A stretch of 64,000 bases of DNA from contig NZ_JAIUHG010000013.1 in assembly GCF_020164955.1 (NCBI RefSeq), forward strand, positions 1-64,000. The letters are read 5' to 3'. Below the pieces are notes generated by a model that was given only the letters and a program-made list of their open reading frames with translations, was not told the origin of the DNA and ran no database searches. Of the stretch, positions 54,080 to 63,674 are shown piece after piece (within the stretch, counting starts at the first letter, position 1; each line of letters starts with the position of its first letter). The stretch is from Mesorhizobium sp. CA8 (GTDB lineage Bacteria > Pseudomonadota > Alphaproteobacteria > Rhizobiales > Rhizobiaceae). Made by a program: the position numbers and the translations under genes.

Positions 54080-55902
54080 CGGAATCCGACTGCCTGTTTG
54101 CGTTCGAACATGGAAACGACATTATCGCCGGTGACGCTTGCCGGCCGGTCGTACAAGCCGGTGACCCGGTCGAGCTCGCCGCGTTTTCTCAGCCGCGCGG
54201 CGTCGAGCAGCATACTGCCGGCCCAGCGAAAGACATTGTTGTCGCGCACGATCTCGCGCATGCGCCGCATGCGCTCGTGCTGTTCGTCCGGCCCCATGAT
54301 CAGCGCCTGCAGCATCGCCTCGCTCATCATCGCCGCGTCGTAAGGGTTGACGATCAGCGCCTCCAGCAGCTCGCGCGAGGCGCCTGCGAAAGTGCTGAGC
54401 AAAAGCACGCCCTGCTCGTCGTCGCGCGAGGCGACAAACTCCTTGGCGACAAGGTTCATGCCGTCATGCAGGCTGGTGACCAGGCAGATGTCGGCGGCGC
54501 GATAGAGTTCATAGACCGCGGCCTGCGAATGGTGCTCGGCCACCATGACCACCGGCCGGTAAGACTCGCTGCCGTAGCGCTGATTGAGCTCCTCGGCACA
54601 GCGCAGACATTCCTCGTGCAGCTGTTTGTAGGCCGGCAACGTACCGCGGCTCGGCGCCGCGATCTGCAGGAACACGACTTTGCCCACCATCTCAGGATGG
54701 CGAATGAACAACTCCTCCAGCGCGTGGAAGCGATCGAGTATGCCCTTGGTGTAATCGAGACGCTCGACACCGACGCACAGCTTGGCGCCGGCTGGAATCC
54801 TGAACCGCTTGCGAACGCGCATCCGGCATTCCTCGACGCTGGGCAGGGCGTTCAGGAGCTCGACCGGCCATTCGATCGAAATCGGATAGGAATGCACCAG
54901 CGTCACCTGGCCGCCATAGGAAATAGCGGCATCGGCACGCTCGATGCGGCTTTCCATGAAGCGGTCGACGCTCTCGGTGAAATTGTTGGCGTGGAACTGG
55001 GTGTGGAAGCCCACGATCGAACTGCCAAGCAGACCGTCGAGGATGCGCTCGCGCCACGGGCATATGCTGAACACTTCCGAATTCGGCCAGGGGATATGCC
55101 AGAAAGTGATGACGATCGCCTCGGGCAGACGCTCGCGGATCATGCGCGGCAAAAGCGCGAAGTGATAGTCCTGGACGAGCACAATCGGCCGCTCGTTGCG
55201 AGCCTCGGCAACCACCGTCTCGGCGAATTTGCGGTTTACGGCTTCATAGGCCTCCCAGTCCGACTCGCGAAAAATCGGCCGCGTGAAGGCGATATGACAG
55301 AGCGGCCACAGGCCTTCATTGGCGAAGCCGAGATAATAACCTTGATACTCGTCGTCACTGAGCCAGACCCGGCGCAGCGTGTAGGAGGGATGGCCAGGCG
55401 GCACTTGCACGCGGTCGTTTCCATCGACCACCGTCCGGTCGGCGGTGCCGCCACCATAGGCGATCCAGGTGCCGGCGCAGGCGCGCGTGATCGGCTCCAG
55501 CGCCGAAACCAGTCCGCTCGCCGGCACGACGAGCTCGACGCCGCCATCCTTCGTCTCATTGTGGATATAAGGTTCGCGATTGGAGACGACGATCACCTGC
55601 GCTCCCGGCAACTCGTCGGCGAGGATCTTGCGCAGCGTGTCCGGCGACCATGTCACCAGAGCCGCATCGACCGACTGCCCGTTCTTCTCGTATTCGCGTA
55701 GAACCTTTCGCGCCGCCTCGGTGGTAAACTCGTCGCCGGCGCCCGGCACGGCCGATGCCCTCGGGTGATTGCGACGGTACCGGGATATCGAAATGAAAAT
55801 CGCTAGTGCGGACAATCCGAGGCTTGCGAGAATAAGGACCAATAACAGGTCGACGCCATATTGTGTCATTGAAATGCCAGGTTGCCTCCGGCTATCGTTC
55901 AT
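54076..55902 (-). CDS. otsA: Trehalose-6-phosphate synthase (GT20) with N-terminal membrane segment
   Basis: 608 aa from ATG 55902; ATG 55869 (MTQYGV) is an equally possible start. OtsA proteins are usually about 460-480 aa. Here about 100 residues precede the catalytic domain and hold one strong hydrophobic segment (about 17-40) followed by RYRR, so the enzyme is probably anchored facing the cytoplasm. The GT20 domain starts at [13 protein letters not shown] and has [24 protein letters not shown] and [16 protein letters not shown] near-perfect EcfG promoter lies upstream (55951-55975), which supports osmotic or general stress control. Confidence 0.92.
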   Translation of the reverse strand: MNDSRRQPGISMTQYGVDLLLVLILASLGLSALAIFISISRYRRNHPRASAVPGAGDEFTTEAARKVLREYEKNGQSVDAALVTWSPDTLRKILADELPGAQVIVVSNREPYIHNETKDGGVELVVPASGLVSALEPITRACAGTWIAYGGGTADRTVVDGNDRVQVPPGHPSYTLRRVWLSDDEYQGYYLGFANEGLWPLCHIAFTRPIFRESDWEAYEAVNRKFAETVVAEARNERPIVLVQDYHFALLPRMIRERLPEAIVITFWHIPWPNSEVFSICPWRERILDGLLGSSIVGFHTQFHANNFTESVDRFMESRIERADAAISYGGQVTLVHSYPISIEWPVELLNALPSVEECRMRVRKRFRIPAGAKLCVGVERLDYTKGILDRFHALEELFIRHPEMVGKVVFLQIAAPSRGTLPAYKQLHEECLRCAEELNQRYGSESYRPVVMVAEHHSQAAVYELYRAADICLVTSLHDGMNLVAKEFVASRDDEQGVLLLSTFAGASRELLEALIVNPYDAAMMSEAMLQALIMGPDEQHERMRRMREIVRDNNVFRWAGSMLLDAARLRKRGELDRVTGLYDRPASVTGDNVVSMFERKQAVGFR

Positions 55903-55950
55903 TGTTTTCGTTCTTACCGGCCGCGGAGGGGCAAGCCGGGTCACGTTTGC

Positions 55951-55975
55951 AACGCACAAACCAGCGATCAGTTCC
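55951..55975 (-). promoter_or_regulatory. EcfG-type general stress promoter for otsA
   Basis: On the minus strand GGAAC (55975 to 55971) is followed after exactly 16 bases by CGTT (55954 to 55951), which is the consensus for the alphaproteobacterial general stress sigma factor EcfG. Transcription would start near 55944, upstream of both candidate otsA starts and downstream of a third start at 55959, which this rules out. Trehalose synthesis is a known EcfG output in rhizobia. Confidence 0.7.
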
Positions 55976-56016
55976 GACCTTTCCCGATTGTTGAACGTGG
56001 GGTTGCAGCGCTGAAT

Positions 56017-58179
56017 TTACGTGCGCACGATAAGCGGCACCTGGCCCTCATGCCGGTCGGATAGAAAGGCGGCGACGCGGTCGCCAACCCTTTGGAAGGT
56101 GAGGTCGATCGCCTTGTCGCCGACCGTCAGGTGTCTGATCATGAGAGTATCGATGCCGATCGGCAGCCTCGGTCGCGTGACATGCAATTCGCCCTCCCAG
56201 CCATCGATCTCCAGGCCCAGGCATGCCTGCATCAGCATGAAAGTGGAGCCGGCCGACCAGGCCTGTGGCAGGCAGGCGACGGGATAGGCGATGGGCGCCT
56301 CGCCGGGCGCCCGAGCGAAACCGCAGAACAGTTCCGGAAGCCGCATGTTGAAATGCACGGCAGATTCGAACGTACCACTCATCAGCCGCACCACGCTGTC
56401 GCGCTCGCCGTAACGCGCGAGGCCCACGCCGCAAAGCGCCGTATCATGCGGCCAGATTGAGCCGTTATGGTAGGACATCGGGTTGAAGAAAACCGCATCG
56501 TCGGCGAGCGTCCGCAGCCCCCAGCCGGAATGGAAGGAGGCCGACAGCAGCTGGTCGGCGACCAGCCGGGCGCGCTCGGGCTGCGGCAGCCCGACGAAAA
56601 GCAGGTGCCCGGCATTTGACGTTCGGACCTTGCAGGGCTGGCCATCGCCGTCGATGGCCAAGGCGTAGAAGTTCATATCATCCAGCCAGAAGTCGCGTTC
56701 CACGGCGACCCGCATTTCCTCGGCGCGGCCCTCCCAGTGCTCGGCGTCCGCGAATTCGCCGCGGCGGCGTGCGAGCGCCGCCATGCCGCGGAAGGCGGCA
56801 AAGACATAGCCCTGCACTTCGACCAGCGCGATCGGTCCCTTTGGGATGCGCCCATCGGCGTGAAAGACCGAATCGAAACTGTCCTTCCAGCCCTGGTTGG
56901 CGAGGCCTGACTCGGCGGCGCGCTGGTAAGTGACGAAACCGGTGGTGCGGCCCGCCTCCTCCATCCATTCGGCAGCGGCTTTCAGCGAAGGCCAAAGCTT
57001 GTCGATGAAGGCCATGTCGCCGGTGCGGTCGGCATAGGCGGAAGCCAGATGGATATAGAGCGGCGTGGTGTCGACGCCCCCGTAATAGCGGCCGAAAGGA
57101 AGTTCGCGCAGCGCCGCCATCTCGCCCTTGCGTGTCTCATGCATGATCTTGCCGGGCTGCGAATCCGAAAAGGGCGAGGTTTCGGTCGCCTGGTGCTCGG
57201 CCAGGAAAGCAAGCACTCCGCGCGCCAGGCCGGGATTGAGCCAAAGCATCTGCAGGCTCGAGATCACGCCGTCGCGGCCGAATGCCGTCGAGAACCACGG
57301 GATGCCGGCATAGGGATAGGGCCCGGTCGGAAGCTCGGTGGTAAGCAGCGCGACATCGGCGCGGGCGCGCTCGACCCAATCGTTGAAGACGCGGCCCGAG
57401 CTATGCACGGTGGCGCCATGCCTGCGCTTGGCGCGCATGCCAAAGCGGGCCCGTGCCGCCGCGGCGCGGAAACGGTCGCGATTGGGGGCCTCCGAAGCTT
57501 CCGGGCCGACTTCGACATAAAGTACTTTGCTGCTGCGCTTGGTCACCGCAATCAGGAAATCGGCGCGGTTGTCGCTCAATTTGTCGGGAGCCTGCGAAAA
57601 GGCGATCGCGGAAAGCCTCGGCAGACCGTCGAGGCCGTCATAGCCGAGCAGCGCCGAGGTCTTGTCGGTCTTGATGACATGCGTCGTGCCGCGCTTCACC
57701 CGCGTCGAGCCGCGCACCTCGAACATGTCGCGAAAGTCGGCGGCAAAATGCAGCGAGACAGTGATGGTCGAATGCTCGCGGCTATAGTTGGAAAGCGTGA
57801 TGCGCTCGAACAGCCTGTCCTGCCAGAGGAGCCTGACGCGTTCGATATGGATTGCACCCTGCGGGATATCGCGGCCTGCGGCAGTCTGGATCGGCAGGTT
57901 CGTGAGGTTGGACGTGAACAGCACATTATCCTGGCTGAGCGAGGCGCCGAGCAGCGACATCGGCCTGCCGCCGACAGTCAGGCGGAATTCGGAAAGCACG
58001 CGGGTGTCGTCGCGGAAGAAACCGTCCCCCGCCCCTCTGATGTCGCCATAGGCATCGGCGACGGCGAAGCAGTCGCCCTGCTTGAGGGCAAAAAGCCGGT
58101 GCGGTTCGCGTGGCGCGATCTCGTCGAGCGAAGAAAGGGCTACGGCAGGATCGAGCTTGCGCTCGTCGAGCTCCGTCAT
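56017..58179 (-). CDS. Glycogen-debranching-like enzyme (amylo-alpha-1,6-glucosidase family)
   Basis: 720 aa. The N-terminal part (about 25-240) is the beta-rich domain of bacterial debranching-like proteins (GDGFFRDDTRVLSEFRLTVGG, LSNYSREHSTITVSLHFAADFRDMFEVRG). The C-terminal (alpha/alpha)6 part includes PYAGIPWFSTAFGRDGVISSLQMLW, GGVDTTPLYIHLASAY, NQGWKDSFDSVFHADG and NGSIWPHDTALCGVGL. AGAGGTGA precedes ATG 58179. It lies 115 bases upstream of otsA on the same strand. A role in remodelling glucans for trehalose or glycogen turnover is likely; exact linkage specificity is unknown. Confidence 0.88.
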   Translation of the reverse strand: MTELDERKLDPAVALSSLDEIAPREPHRLFALKQGDCFAVADAYGDIRGAGDGFFRDDTRVLSEFRLTVGGRPMSLLGASLSQDNVLFTSNLTNLPIQTAAGRDIPQGAIHIERVRLLWQDRLFERITLSNYSREHSTITVSLHFAADFRDMFEVRGSTRVKRGTTHVIKTDKTSALLGYDGLDGLPRLSAIAFSQAPDKLSDNRADFLIAVTKRSSKVLYVEVGPEASEAPNRDRFRAAAARARFGMRAKRRHGATVHSSGRVFNDWVERARADVALLTTELPTGPYPYAGIPWFSTAFGRDGVISSLQMLWLNPGLARGVLAFLAEHQATETSPFSDSQPGKIMHETRKGEMAALRELPFGRYYGGVDTTPLYIHLASAYADRTGDMAFIDKLWPSLKAAAEWMEEAGRTTGFVTYQRAAESGLANQGWKDSFDSVFHADGRIPKGPIALVEVQGYVFAAFRGMAALARRRGEFADAEHWEGRAEEMRVAVERDFWLDDMNFYALAIDGDGQPCKVRTSNAGHLLFVGLPQPERARLVADQLLSASFHSGWGLRTLADDAVFFNPMSYHNGSIWPHDTALCGVGLARYGERDSVVRLMSGTFESAVHFNMRLPELFCGFARAPGEAPIAYPVACLPQAWSAGSTFMLMQACLGLEIDGWEGELHVTRPRLPIGIDTLMIRHLTVGDKAIDLTFQRVGDRVAAFLSDRHEGQVPLIVRT

Positions 58180-58206
58180 TCGTCACCTCTTCGTTTGCCC
58201 CGCCCC

Positions 58207-58252
58207 AGAGCATGATGCCGAAAAAAGCGGCTTTCGGACGACATCACGCTCT
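58207..58252. repeat. Palindromic intergenic element (type 1)
   Basis: AGAGCATGATG (58207-58217) pairs with CATCACGCTCT (58242-58252), and the inner CGAAA/TTTCG extends the stem around a GC-rich loop. This palindrome type is common in Hyphomicrobiales intergenic DNA as I remember it. It adjoins another palindrome at 58265. Confidence 0.65.
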
Positions 58253-58264
58253 ATCTCTTTAATT

Positions 58265-58315
58265 TAGAGCCGGATTCAGGGTCAGGCCGAACAGACCTGA
58301 AATCATCCGGCTCTA
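58265..58315. repeat. Palindromic intergenic element (type 2)
   Basis: TAGAGCCGGAT (58265-58275) has a perfect inverted copy at 58305-58315, with an inner TCAGG/CCTGA stem. The core TTCAGGGTCAGGCCG resembles the end of the long palindrome at 641-654. With the type 1 element it fills the gap between the GT4 and debranching genes, giving a mosaic of two units. Confidence 0.65.
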
Positions 58316-58325
58316 GGCATAAAGA

Positions 58326-59384
58326 TCAAGAGGCCTTCGCCTGTGGCGTGCCGGTCAGACGCATATAGGCAGCAAGATAGTCGCTTGCCATTCTTGTCGC
58401 CGAGAACCTTTTCTCGAACACCGCCCTCACCTGCCGCCGGTCAAGATCGAGAAGCGCGGGTATCGACGCCACGGCACGGTCCACACTGTCGACGACGAAG
58501 CCGGTGACGCCATTGTCGACGATCTCCGGCAAGGCGCCCTGGTCCCAGGCAATCACCGGTGTGCCGCAGGCCATGGCCTCGATCGCGACAAGGCCGAACG
58601 GCTCCGGCCAGTCAATGGGAAACAGCAGGCCTGCCGAATTGCCGAGAAACCCGGCCTTCTCATCTTCGGTGATCTCGCCGACATAGTCGATGCGGTCGCC
58701 ATCGATGAGCGCCTCGATATTGTCGCGGAAATAGGCGCGGTCATCGTCGCCGATCTTGGCCGCCAGCTTCAGCTTCAACCCGGACCGACGCGCGATCTCG
58801 ATGGCGCGGTCCGGCCGCTTGTCGCGCGACAGGCGTCCGAGGAAAGCGAGATACGGTTCTTCCGCCTGCGGCTCATAAGTCGGTTGGTAGGCGTCGAGCG
58901 GCAGTCCGTGATAGATCGTGGCGAGCCAGTTCGCGTCCGGCAGGCCGCGCTTCTGACTGTGCGAAATCGAGATCATCGGGAAACGCGGAAAGCATTTGTA
59001 GGCCGGCGCCATATCCACATAGTCGAGCCGGCCATGCGGCGTCGTCACCGTCCGCGCCGCCATCAGCTCGAAGAACGGAAAATGTAGGAAGTGGCTGAGA
59101 TGGAAATGGATGACGTCGAACTCGCCGGCGCGCTCGCGCACATCGGCAAGCATTGCCAGATGCGCGGCGATCTCCGATTTCTTCGGCCGCGGATCGAGGC
59201 GTATCGCCTGGTCGCGTCCAGGCACCAGCCGCGCCGACGTCTCGCTGTCGCCGCTCGCGAACAAAGTCACATCATGTCCGAGCTCGACCAATGCTTCGGT
59301 GATGTAGAAGACGATCCTCTCCGTCCCGCCATAGAGTTTCGGCGGCACGGATTCGTAGAGCGGCGCGACATGGGCAATGCGCAT
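58326..59384 (-). CDS. Glycosyltransferase family 4 protein
   Basis: 352 aa with the GT-B fold of GT4: N-terminal RIAHVAPLYESVPPKLYGGTERIV with the glycine-rich acceptor loop, FDVIHFHLSHF, and the donor-site block FPIDWPEPFGLVAIEAMACGTPVIAWDQGALPEIV containing the EX7E pair. GAGGGAC precedes ATG 59384; 37 extra residues of the open frame are rejected. The neighbours (debranching enzyme, otsA, otsB) point to glucan or trehalose metabolism rather than envelope polysaccharide, but donor and acceptor are unknown. Confidence 0.9.
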   Translation of the reverse strand: MRIAHVAPLYESVPPKLYGGTERIVFYITEALVELGHDVTLFASGDSETSARLVPGRDQAIRLDPRPKKSEIAAHLAMLADVRERAGEFDVIHFHLSHFLHFPFFELMAARTVTTPHGRLDYVDMAPAYKCFPRFPMISISHSQKRGLPDANWLATIYHGLPLDAYQPTYEPQAEEPYLAFLGRLSRDKRPDRAIEIARRSGLKLKLAAKIGDDDRAYFRDNIEALIDGDRIDYVGEITEDEKAGFLGNSAGLLFPIDWPEPFGLVAIEAMACGTPVIAWDQGALPEIVDNGVTGFVVDSVDRAVASIPALLDLDRRQVRAVFEKRFSATRMASDYLAAYMRLTGTPQAKAS

Positions 59385-59505
59385 CGGGTCCCTCGGCTGT
59401 TGACGCGAAGCAAAATGCGTCAGCCGCAAGATCGTTCCTGCCCAATTGGCCGCGGGCTCGGTTGAGCGGTTTTCTGTCTGGAATTCCCTTAGCAAATCAA
59501 CCGGA

Positions 59506-59546
59506 TAGAGCGGTTCGCCGTTCCCCTGAAGCGGTGAACCGCGCTA
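59506..59546. repeat. Palindromic hairpin between GT4 and phnV genes
   Basis: The arms TAGAGCGGTTCGCCG (from 59506) and CGGTGAACCGCGCTA (to 59546) pair with two mismatches around a loop of about 10 bases. No T-run follows on the minus strand. It may be another dispersed palindrome or a factor-dependent end for the phn transcript. Confidence 0.6.
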
Positions 59547-59557
59547 GATGGGCGAGG

Positions 59558-60355
59558 TCACGACCTCGCCTGCCGGCCGGTGACGCGTTCGAGCCCAAGC
59601 AGCAGGATGAGCGTCACGGCAACGAGCACCATGGTCAGCGCCGCACCCGCGAACACATCACCGCGGTCGGTGAGGCTGAAGATCGATACCGGCAGCGTCA
59701 CCCAGCCCGGCGGATAGACCATGACGGTGGCGCCAAGCTCGCCCATCGACAGCGCGAAGCTCAGGCCGAAGGCGGCAACCAGATAGGGCGCAAGCAAGGG
59801 CAGCGTGACATGCCGGAGCCGGTAGGCCGGACGCGCCCCGAGGCTCGACGCCACCTGTTCGAAATCGGGCGAGAGCCGCGCCAGCCCGGCTGACACATTG
59901 CCGAAGGTGAAGGCCGAGATCAGCACGAAATGCGCGACCATCACGATAGCGATCGTGCCGTTGAGGAGCAGCGGCGGATGGCTGAAGGCCACCAGCAGGC
60001 CGAGGCCGACGGATACCGAAGGCACGGCGCTGGGGATAAAGAACAGCACGCCGAGCACCCTGGCCAGAGTGGCGTCCTGGATACGCAGCGCAAGCGCTGC
60101 CCAGGTGCCGCTGACCAGCGCCACGGCGCTGGCCAGGAAGCCGGTGACGAGGCTCGCCTTCACCGCCTTCCACGCCGCGCCTTGCACGACATCGCTGTAA
60201 TGCTCTGTTGTCAGGCCGCTGGGCAGCACGCCGTTCCATTGGTCGGCCAGGCTGGAGAGCAGGATCACTGCCAGCGGCGCCAGAAACAGCACACCGAACA
60301 GCAGCGTGAAGACCAACCAAATCACGATGCGACCGGGGCGCGACCAGACCAGCAT
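59558..60355 (-). CDS. phnV: 2-aminoethylphosphonate ABC permease
   Basis: 265 aa, six hydrophobic segments, EAA-type loop QVASSLGARPAYRLRHVTLPLLAPYL near residue 175. GGGAG lies 8 bases before ATG 60355, and the start is 2 bases after the phnU stop. Last gene of the phnSTUV-like operon. The longer frame to 60970 reads phnU in a wrong frame and is rejected. Confidence 0.88.
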   Translation of the reverse strand: MLVWSRPGRIVIWLVFTLLFGVLFLAPLAVILLSSLADQWNGVLPSGLTTEHYSDVVQGAAWKAVKASLVTGFLASAVALVSGTWAALALRIQDATLARVLGVLFFIPSAVPSVSVGLGLLVAFSHPPLLLNGTIAIVMVAHFVLISAFTFGNVSAGLARLSPDFEQVASSLGARPAYRLRHVTLPLLAPYLVAAFGLSFALSMGELGATVMVYPPGWVTLPVSIFSLTDRGDVFAGAALTMVLVAVTLILLLGLERVTGRQARS

Positions 60356-60357
60356 CT

Positions 60358-61215
60358 CTATGCTCCCAGCCGGCCGGCGGCGAACCGGTAGAGGCCGAAC
60401 AGTCCCAGCGACAGTGCGATGTTGATGACCGCGATGATGCAGGCGACCTGATAGGCCGATTCCTGGATCGCCTTGCTGTAGATCAGCAGCGGCAGCGTGA
60501 TGACGCCCTTGGCGCCAATGAACAGCACGATGCCGAACTCGTTCACCGTCAACAGCAGGCAGAGGCTGCCGCCGGCAATCAGCGCAGGCACGGCCGCCGG
60601 CAGGATCACCTGACGCACGATGCGGAACGGCCTCGCGCCGAGCACGCTCGCTGCTTCGATCTGGCCGCGGTCGACGAGCGAAAAGGCGGCAAGCAGCGGA
60701 CGCAGCACGAAAGGCGAGTAGACGGTGACTTCGGCCAGCACCACGCCCCAGGTCGAGTAGAGGAAGTTGACGGGTGGCGCCTGCAGCGAGAACGCTTCCG
60801 TCAATCCGGCATTGAGCATGCCCGCCGAGCCGTAGAGGAAGGTGAAGGCAAGCGTGACCAGGAAAGTCGGCAAGGCGATGAAGGTGTCGATCAGCCGGGC
60901 AATGACGCCGCTGCCTGGAAACGGCACGAAGGCGAGGATCAGCCCCAGCACGAGCCCGACGATCAGGCATCCGGCCGTCGCCGTGACAGAAATGGTGATG
61001 GTGTTGATGAGCGCGTTGAGGAAGAAGCGCGCATGCAGCACGCGCACGAATTCACCGACATTGGCCATGCCGCTGTCGTCCATGAACGCCTGCTGGACGA
61101 TCAACACCAGCGGATAGAAGAACAACAGCGCCAGCAGTGCCGCCGGCGGCACGATCCAGAACCGGCCGGGCACTCTTTTCGCTGCCGGCGCGGGAAGGAC
61201 CGCCGCGTCAGCCAC
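60358..61215 (-). CDS. phnU: 2-aminoethylphosphonate ABC permease
   Basis: 285 aa from GTG 61215, which has GGAAG 8 bases upstream and overlaps the phnT stop by 8 bases; a TTG at 61233 is also open but has a poorer site. Six hydrophobic segments and an EAA-type loop (QIEAASVLGARPFRIVRQVILPAAVPA). LTVNEFGIVLFIGAKGVITLPLLIYSKAI is the family block. Forms the channel with phnV. Confidence 0.88.
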   Translation of the reverse strand: MADAAVLPAPAAKRVPGRFWIVPPAALLALLFFYPLVLIVQQAFMDDSGMANVGEFVRVLHARFFLNALINTITISVTATAGCLIVGLVLGLILAFVPFPGSGVIARLIDTFIALPTFLVTLAFTFLYGSAGMLNAGLTEAFSLQAPPVNFLYSTWGVVLAEVTVYSPFVLRPLLAAFSLVDRGQIEAASVLGARPFRIVRQVILPAAVPALIAGGSLCLLLTVNEFGIVLFIGAKGVITLPLLIYSKAIQESAYQVACIIAVINIALSLGLFGLYRFAAGRLGA

Positions 61216-62356
61216 GGACGTCTTCCGGAACAAGCGAGGTATCGCCAGGCGTGAAGAAGAGCGGCACGGCCGAGCCGCGCTCCGGCAGACTCACCGGCAG
61301 CCTGGTTGCCGAGACGCGCACCGGCGTGCCATCGACTTCGAGCACGAGATGGGTGAGTTCGCCCTGCCAGTGCACTTCCTTCAGCGTACCGACGATCCTG
61401 TTGGTGTGTTCCTCGTCCCCGGTGAGGCTGAGATGCTGCGGCCGGATGCAGAGCAGGGTCTTGTCGCCGGGCTTCTCGCCTCGTGCGGCGCCTGCCAGCA
61501 GGGCATCGCCGAGCCTAGCCGTGGCGAACCCCTTCGGTCCCGTAGCGCCTTCAGTGACCGTCACCGGCAAGAGGTTCGCGCGACCCAGGAACTCAGCCGT
61601 GAAGCGGTTCGGCGGCAGGCGATAGAGCTCCACCGTCGGCCCGTGCGAAGACACACGGCCGTCACGCATGATGGCGATCTTGTCGGCGAGCGTCAGCGCT
61701 TCGGTCTGGTCGTGGGTGACATAGAGGATCGTCAGTCCCGGCAGGTCGCGATGCAGCTTGGCGATCTCCTCGACCATATTGCGCCGGATCTGCGCGTCGA
61801 GCGCCGATAGCGGTTCGTCGAGCAACAGCACGCGCGGCCGCACCGCAAGCGCCCGTGCGATCGCGACACGCTGCTGCTGGCCGCCGGAAAGCTCGCGCGG
61901 GTAGCGTTTGGCAAAGCCCGACATGCCGACCGTCGCAAGCGAGTCCTTGACGCGTTCGCCGATCAGCGCCTTGTCTGCGCCTTGCGCCCTGAGCCCGAAG
62001 GCGACGTTGTCCTCGACCCGCATATGCGGGAACAGCGCGTAGTTCTGCACCACCATGCCGAGCCCGCGTTCATAGGGCGGAAGATCCGTCACGTCGGTGG
62101 CGCCGATACGGATGCGGCCGCTTGCCGGCCTGACGAAACCGGCGACGGCCCGAAGCGCCGTCGTCTTGCCGGAGCCGGAAGGCCCGATCATCGCCAGGAT
62201 CTCGCCGGGCGCGATATCGAGCGTCAGCGGATGCAGCACGACATGCGCGCCATAGGCGACGCTGACCTTGTCGAAGTGGACATTGGAGCCGGCGCCGCGA
62301 ATTTTCGCGGCGTCGACGTCCATGACATTGCTTCCCGTGAAAGCGGGCACCGACAT
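61208..62356 (-). CDS. phnT: 2-aminoethylphosphonate ABC ATP-binding protein
   Basis: 382 aa: Walker A GPSGSGKTTALR, Q-loop MVVQNYALFPHM, signature ELSGGQQQRVA, Walker B VLLLDEPLSALDA, H-loop YVTHDQTEAL, then a TOBE domain (LLCIRPQHLSLTG). ATG 62356 has GGAG 8 bases upstream; a GTG 24 bases earlier is less likely. It follows phnS by 31 bases. Confidence 0.9.
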   Translation of the reverse strand: MSVPAFTGSNVMDVDAAKIRGAGSNVHFDKVSVAYGAHVVLHPLTLDIAPGEILAMIGPSGSGKTTALRAVAGFVRPASGRIRIGATDVTDLPPYERGLGMVVQNYALFPHMRVEDNVAFGLRAQGADKALIGERVKDSLATVGMSGFAKRYPRELSGGQQQRVAIARALAVRPRVLLLDEPLSALDAQIRRNMVEEIAKLHRDLPGLTILYVTHDQTEALTLADKIAIMRDGRVSSHGPTVELYRLPPNRFTAEFLGRANLLPVTVTEGATGPKGFATARLGDALLAGAARGEKPGDKTLLCIRPQHLSLTGDEEHTNRIVGTLKEVHWQGELTHLVLEVDGTPVRVSATRLPVSLPERGSAVPLFFTPGDTSLVPEDVRG

Positions 62357-62387
62357 GGCTGCTACTCCGGAATAGGTCACCAGGAGA

Positions 62388-63419
62388 TCAACTTCCCGTC
62401 GCTTCGTTCCACTTCTTGACGTAGTCAGGCAGCTTGGCGAGCGCGTCGTCCCAGTTCGGTGCCCAGATGGTCACGCCTTTCATCGCCTCCCGCGCCTCGG
62501 CGAAATTGGCGTCGTCCGGCTTCACATCCTTGCGGGCTGGCAGGCCGAGCGCCACGGAGCTTACCGTCGACTGCGCCTCCTTGGAGAGCAGGAACTCGAT
62601 CAGCTTCTTGCCATTGTCGCTGTTGGGCGCGCCGGTGACCAGGCCGATTTCATAGGGCAGCGCGAAAGTGGAACGGGTGCCGTCCGGGCCTGCGGGCCAG
62701 AACACTTTGATGTTCGGATTATCGGCCATTTGCGACAGGTTCATCTGCAGGTCGCCATTGGCGACATAGAGCTCGCCCTTGTTGACCAGCGCGGTGAGCT
62801 TGCCGGTCGAGGCGGACGGGCCGACATTGTTGTCCTGCAGCTTCTTCATGTATTCGAAGCCGGCGTCCTCGCCGCCGAAGGCGTGGATGATCTCGAGCAT
62901 GACGGCGGTGCCGTCGCCGGCCTGACCGGGCGTCGAATACTGGATCTTGCCCTTGAACTTCGGATCGAGCAGGTCGTTGTAGCTCTTCGGCGCTTCAGAG
63001 AGCACCGAGGCGTTGTAGATGAAGTTCATGTAGTTGTTGACCAGCGGCCGGTACTTGTCAGTGCCGCCGTCGATCTGGTCGGAGCCTTCCGGCTTGAAAT
63101 CCTGCAGTAGCCCATCGGCGGCTGCGCGCTGGATGAAGGGCGGCAGCGTTACCAGGACATCGGCCTGTGGGTTCGATTTCTCCTTGGCGACGCGCTCGAC
63201 GACGCCGCCCGAACCGCCTTCGATATACTGCACGGTGATGCCGGTGGCCTTGGTGAAGGCGGCGAACTCGGTCTCGTACCAGCTGCCATTGCCGTCATGC
63301 AGCCCGTCGGCCGAATAGATGGTGACGACGCCGTCGGCGAAGGCCGGCGCGACGAGTGCCGATGAGCCCAGCAGCGCTGCGCCGAAGGCCATAGCCACGA
63401 TGAGATTTCGCGATTTCAT
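62388..63419 (-). CDS. phnS: 2-aminoethylphosphonate periplasmic binding protein
   Basis: 343 aa with a Sec signal ending near APAFA. The mature sequence follows Salmonella PhnS closely as I remember it: [76 protein letters not shown] and [28 protein letters not shown] precedes ATG 63419. It supplies the importer with 2-aminoethylphosphonate. No phnWX or phnWAY degradation genes are in the window. Confidence 0.92.
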   Translation of the reverse strand: MKSRNLIVAMAFGAALLGSSALVAPAFADGVVTIYSADGLHDGNGSWYETEFAAFTKATGITVQYIEGGSGGVVERVAKEKSNPQADVLVTLPPFIQRAAADGLLQDFKPEGSDQIDGGTDKYRPLVNNYMNFIYNASVLSEAPKSYNDLLDPKFKGKIQYSTPGQAGDGTAVMLEIIHAFGGEDAGFEYMKKLQDNNVGPSASTGKLTALVNKGELYVANGDLQMNLSQMADNPNIKVFWPAGPDGTRSTFALPYEIGLVTGAPNSDNGKKLIEFLLSKEAQSTVSSVALGLPARKDVKPDDANFAEAREAMKGVTIWAPNWDDALAKLPDYVKKWNEATGS

Positions 63420-63674
63420 GGTCAGTTCCCCTTTGATTGAAAGCACAATCTGCGACGCACTCGTGGTGGCGTTGGTCGGCCCGCCAAGGGTTCTGCAGCG
63501 CTGGTGCATGTCGTCGTTGTGCCAACTTTGAGGCCCGTCGATCGATAAGTAAAATCTATTTATTTTATGACAGGCAAGCTTCAGCTGATATTTGTCGCGG
63601 AACTGTCGCGTGACCGTTGCAGGCATGTTCTCCTGCACATCTGGTTCCGATGCCTCAGGGAAATGACGGATTGT
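63420..63674. other. Intergenic region upstream of phnS
   Basis: 255 bases without a gene. Around 63545-63570 it is unusually AT-rich and holds an inverted repeat TAAAAT-CTATTT-ATTTTA (63550-63567), which may be part of the phnS promoter or an operator. I could not fix -35 and -10 boxes with confidence. No Pho box was recognised. Confidence 0.45.

Noticed and set aside
54277..55701. Plus-strand open frame of 474 codons
   Set aside because: Antisense shadow of otsA, which has all GT20 motifs on the other strand.
55902..55959. otsA start at 55959
   Set aside because: It would lie upstream of the predicted EcfG transcription start near 55944, and no ribosome site precedes it.
58207..58315. Palindromes as rho-independent terminators
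   Set aside because: Neither stem is followed by a run of T on the transcribed strand, and their symmetry and pairing fit dispersed elements better.
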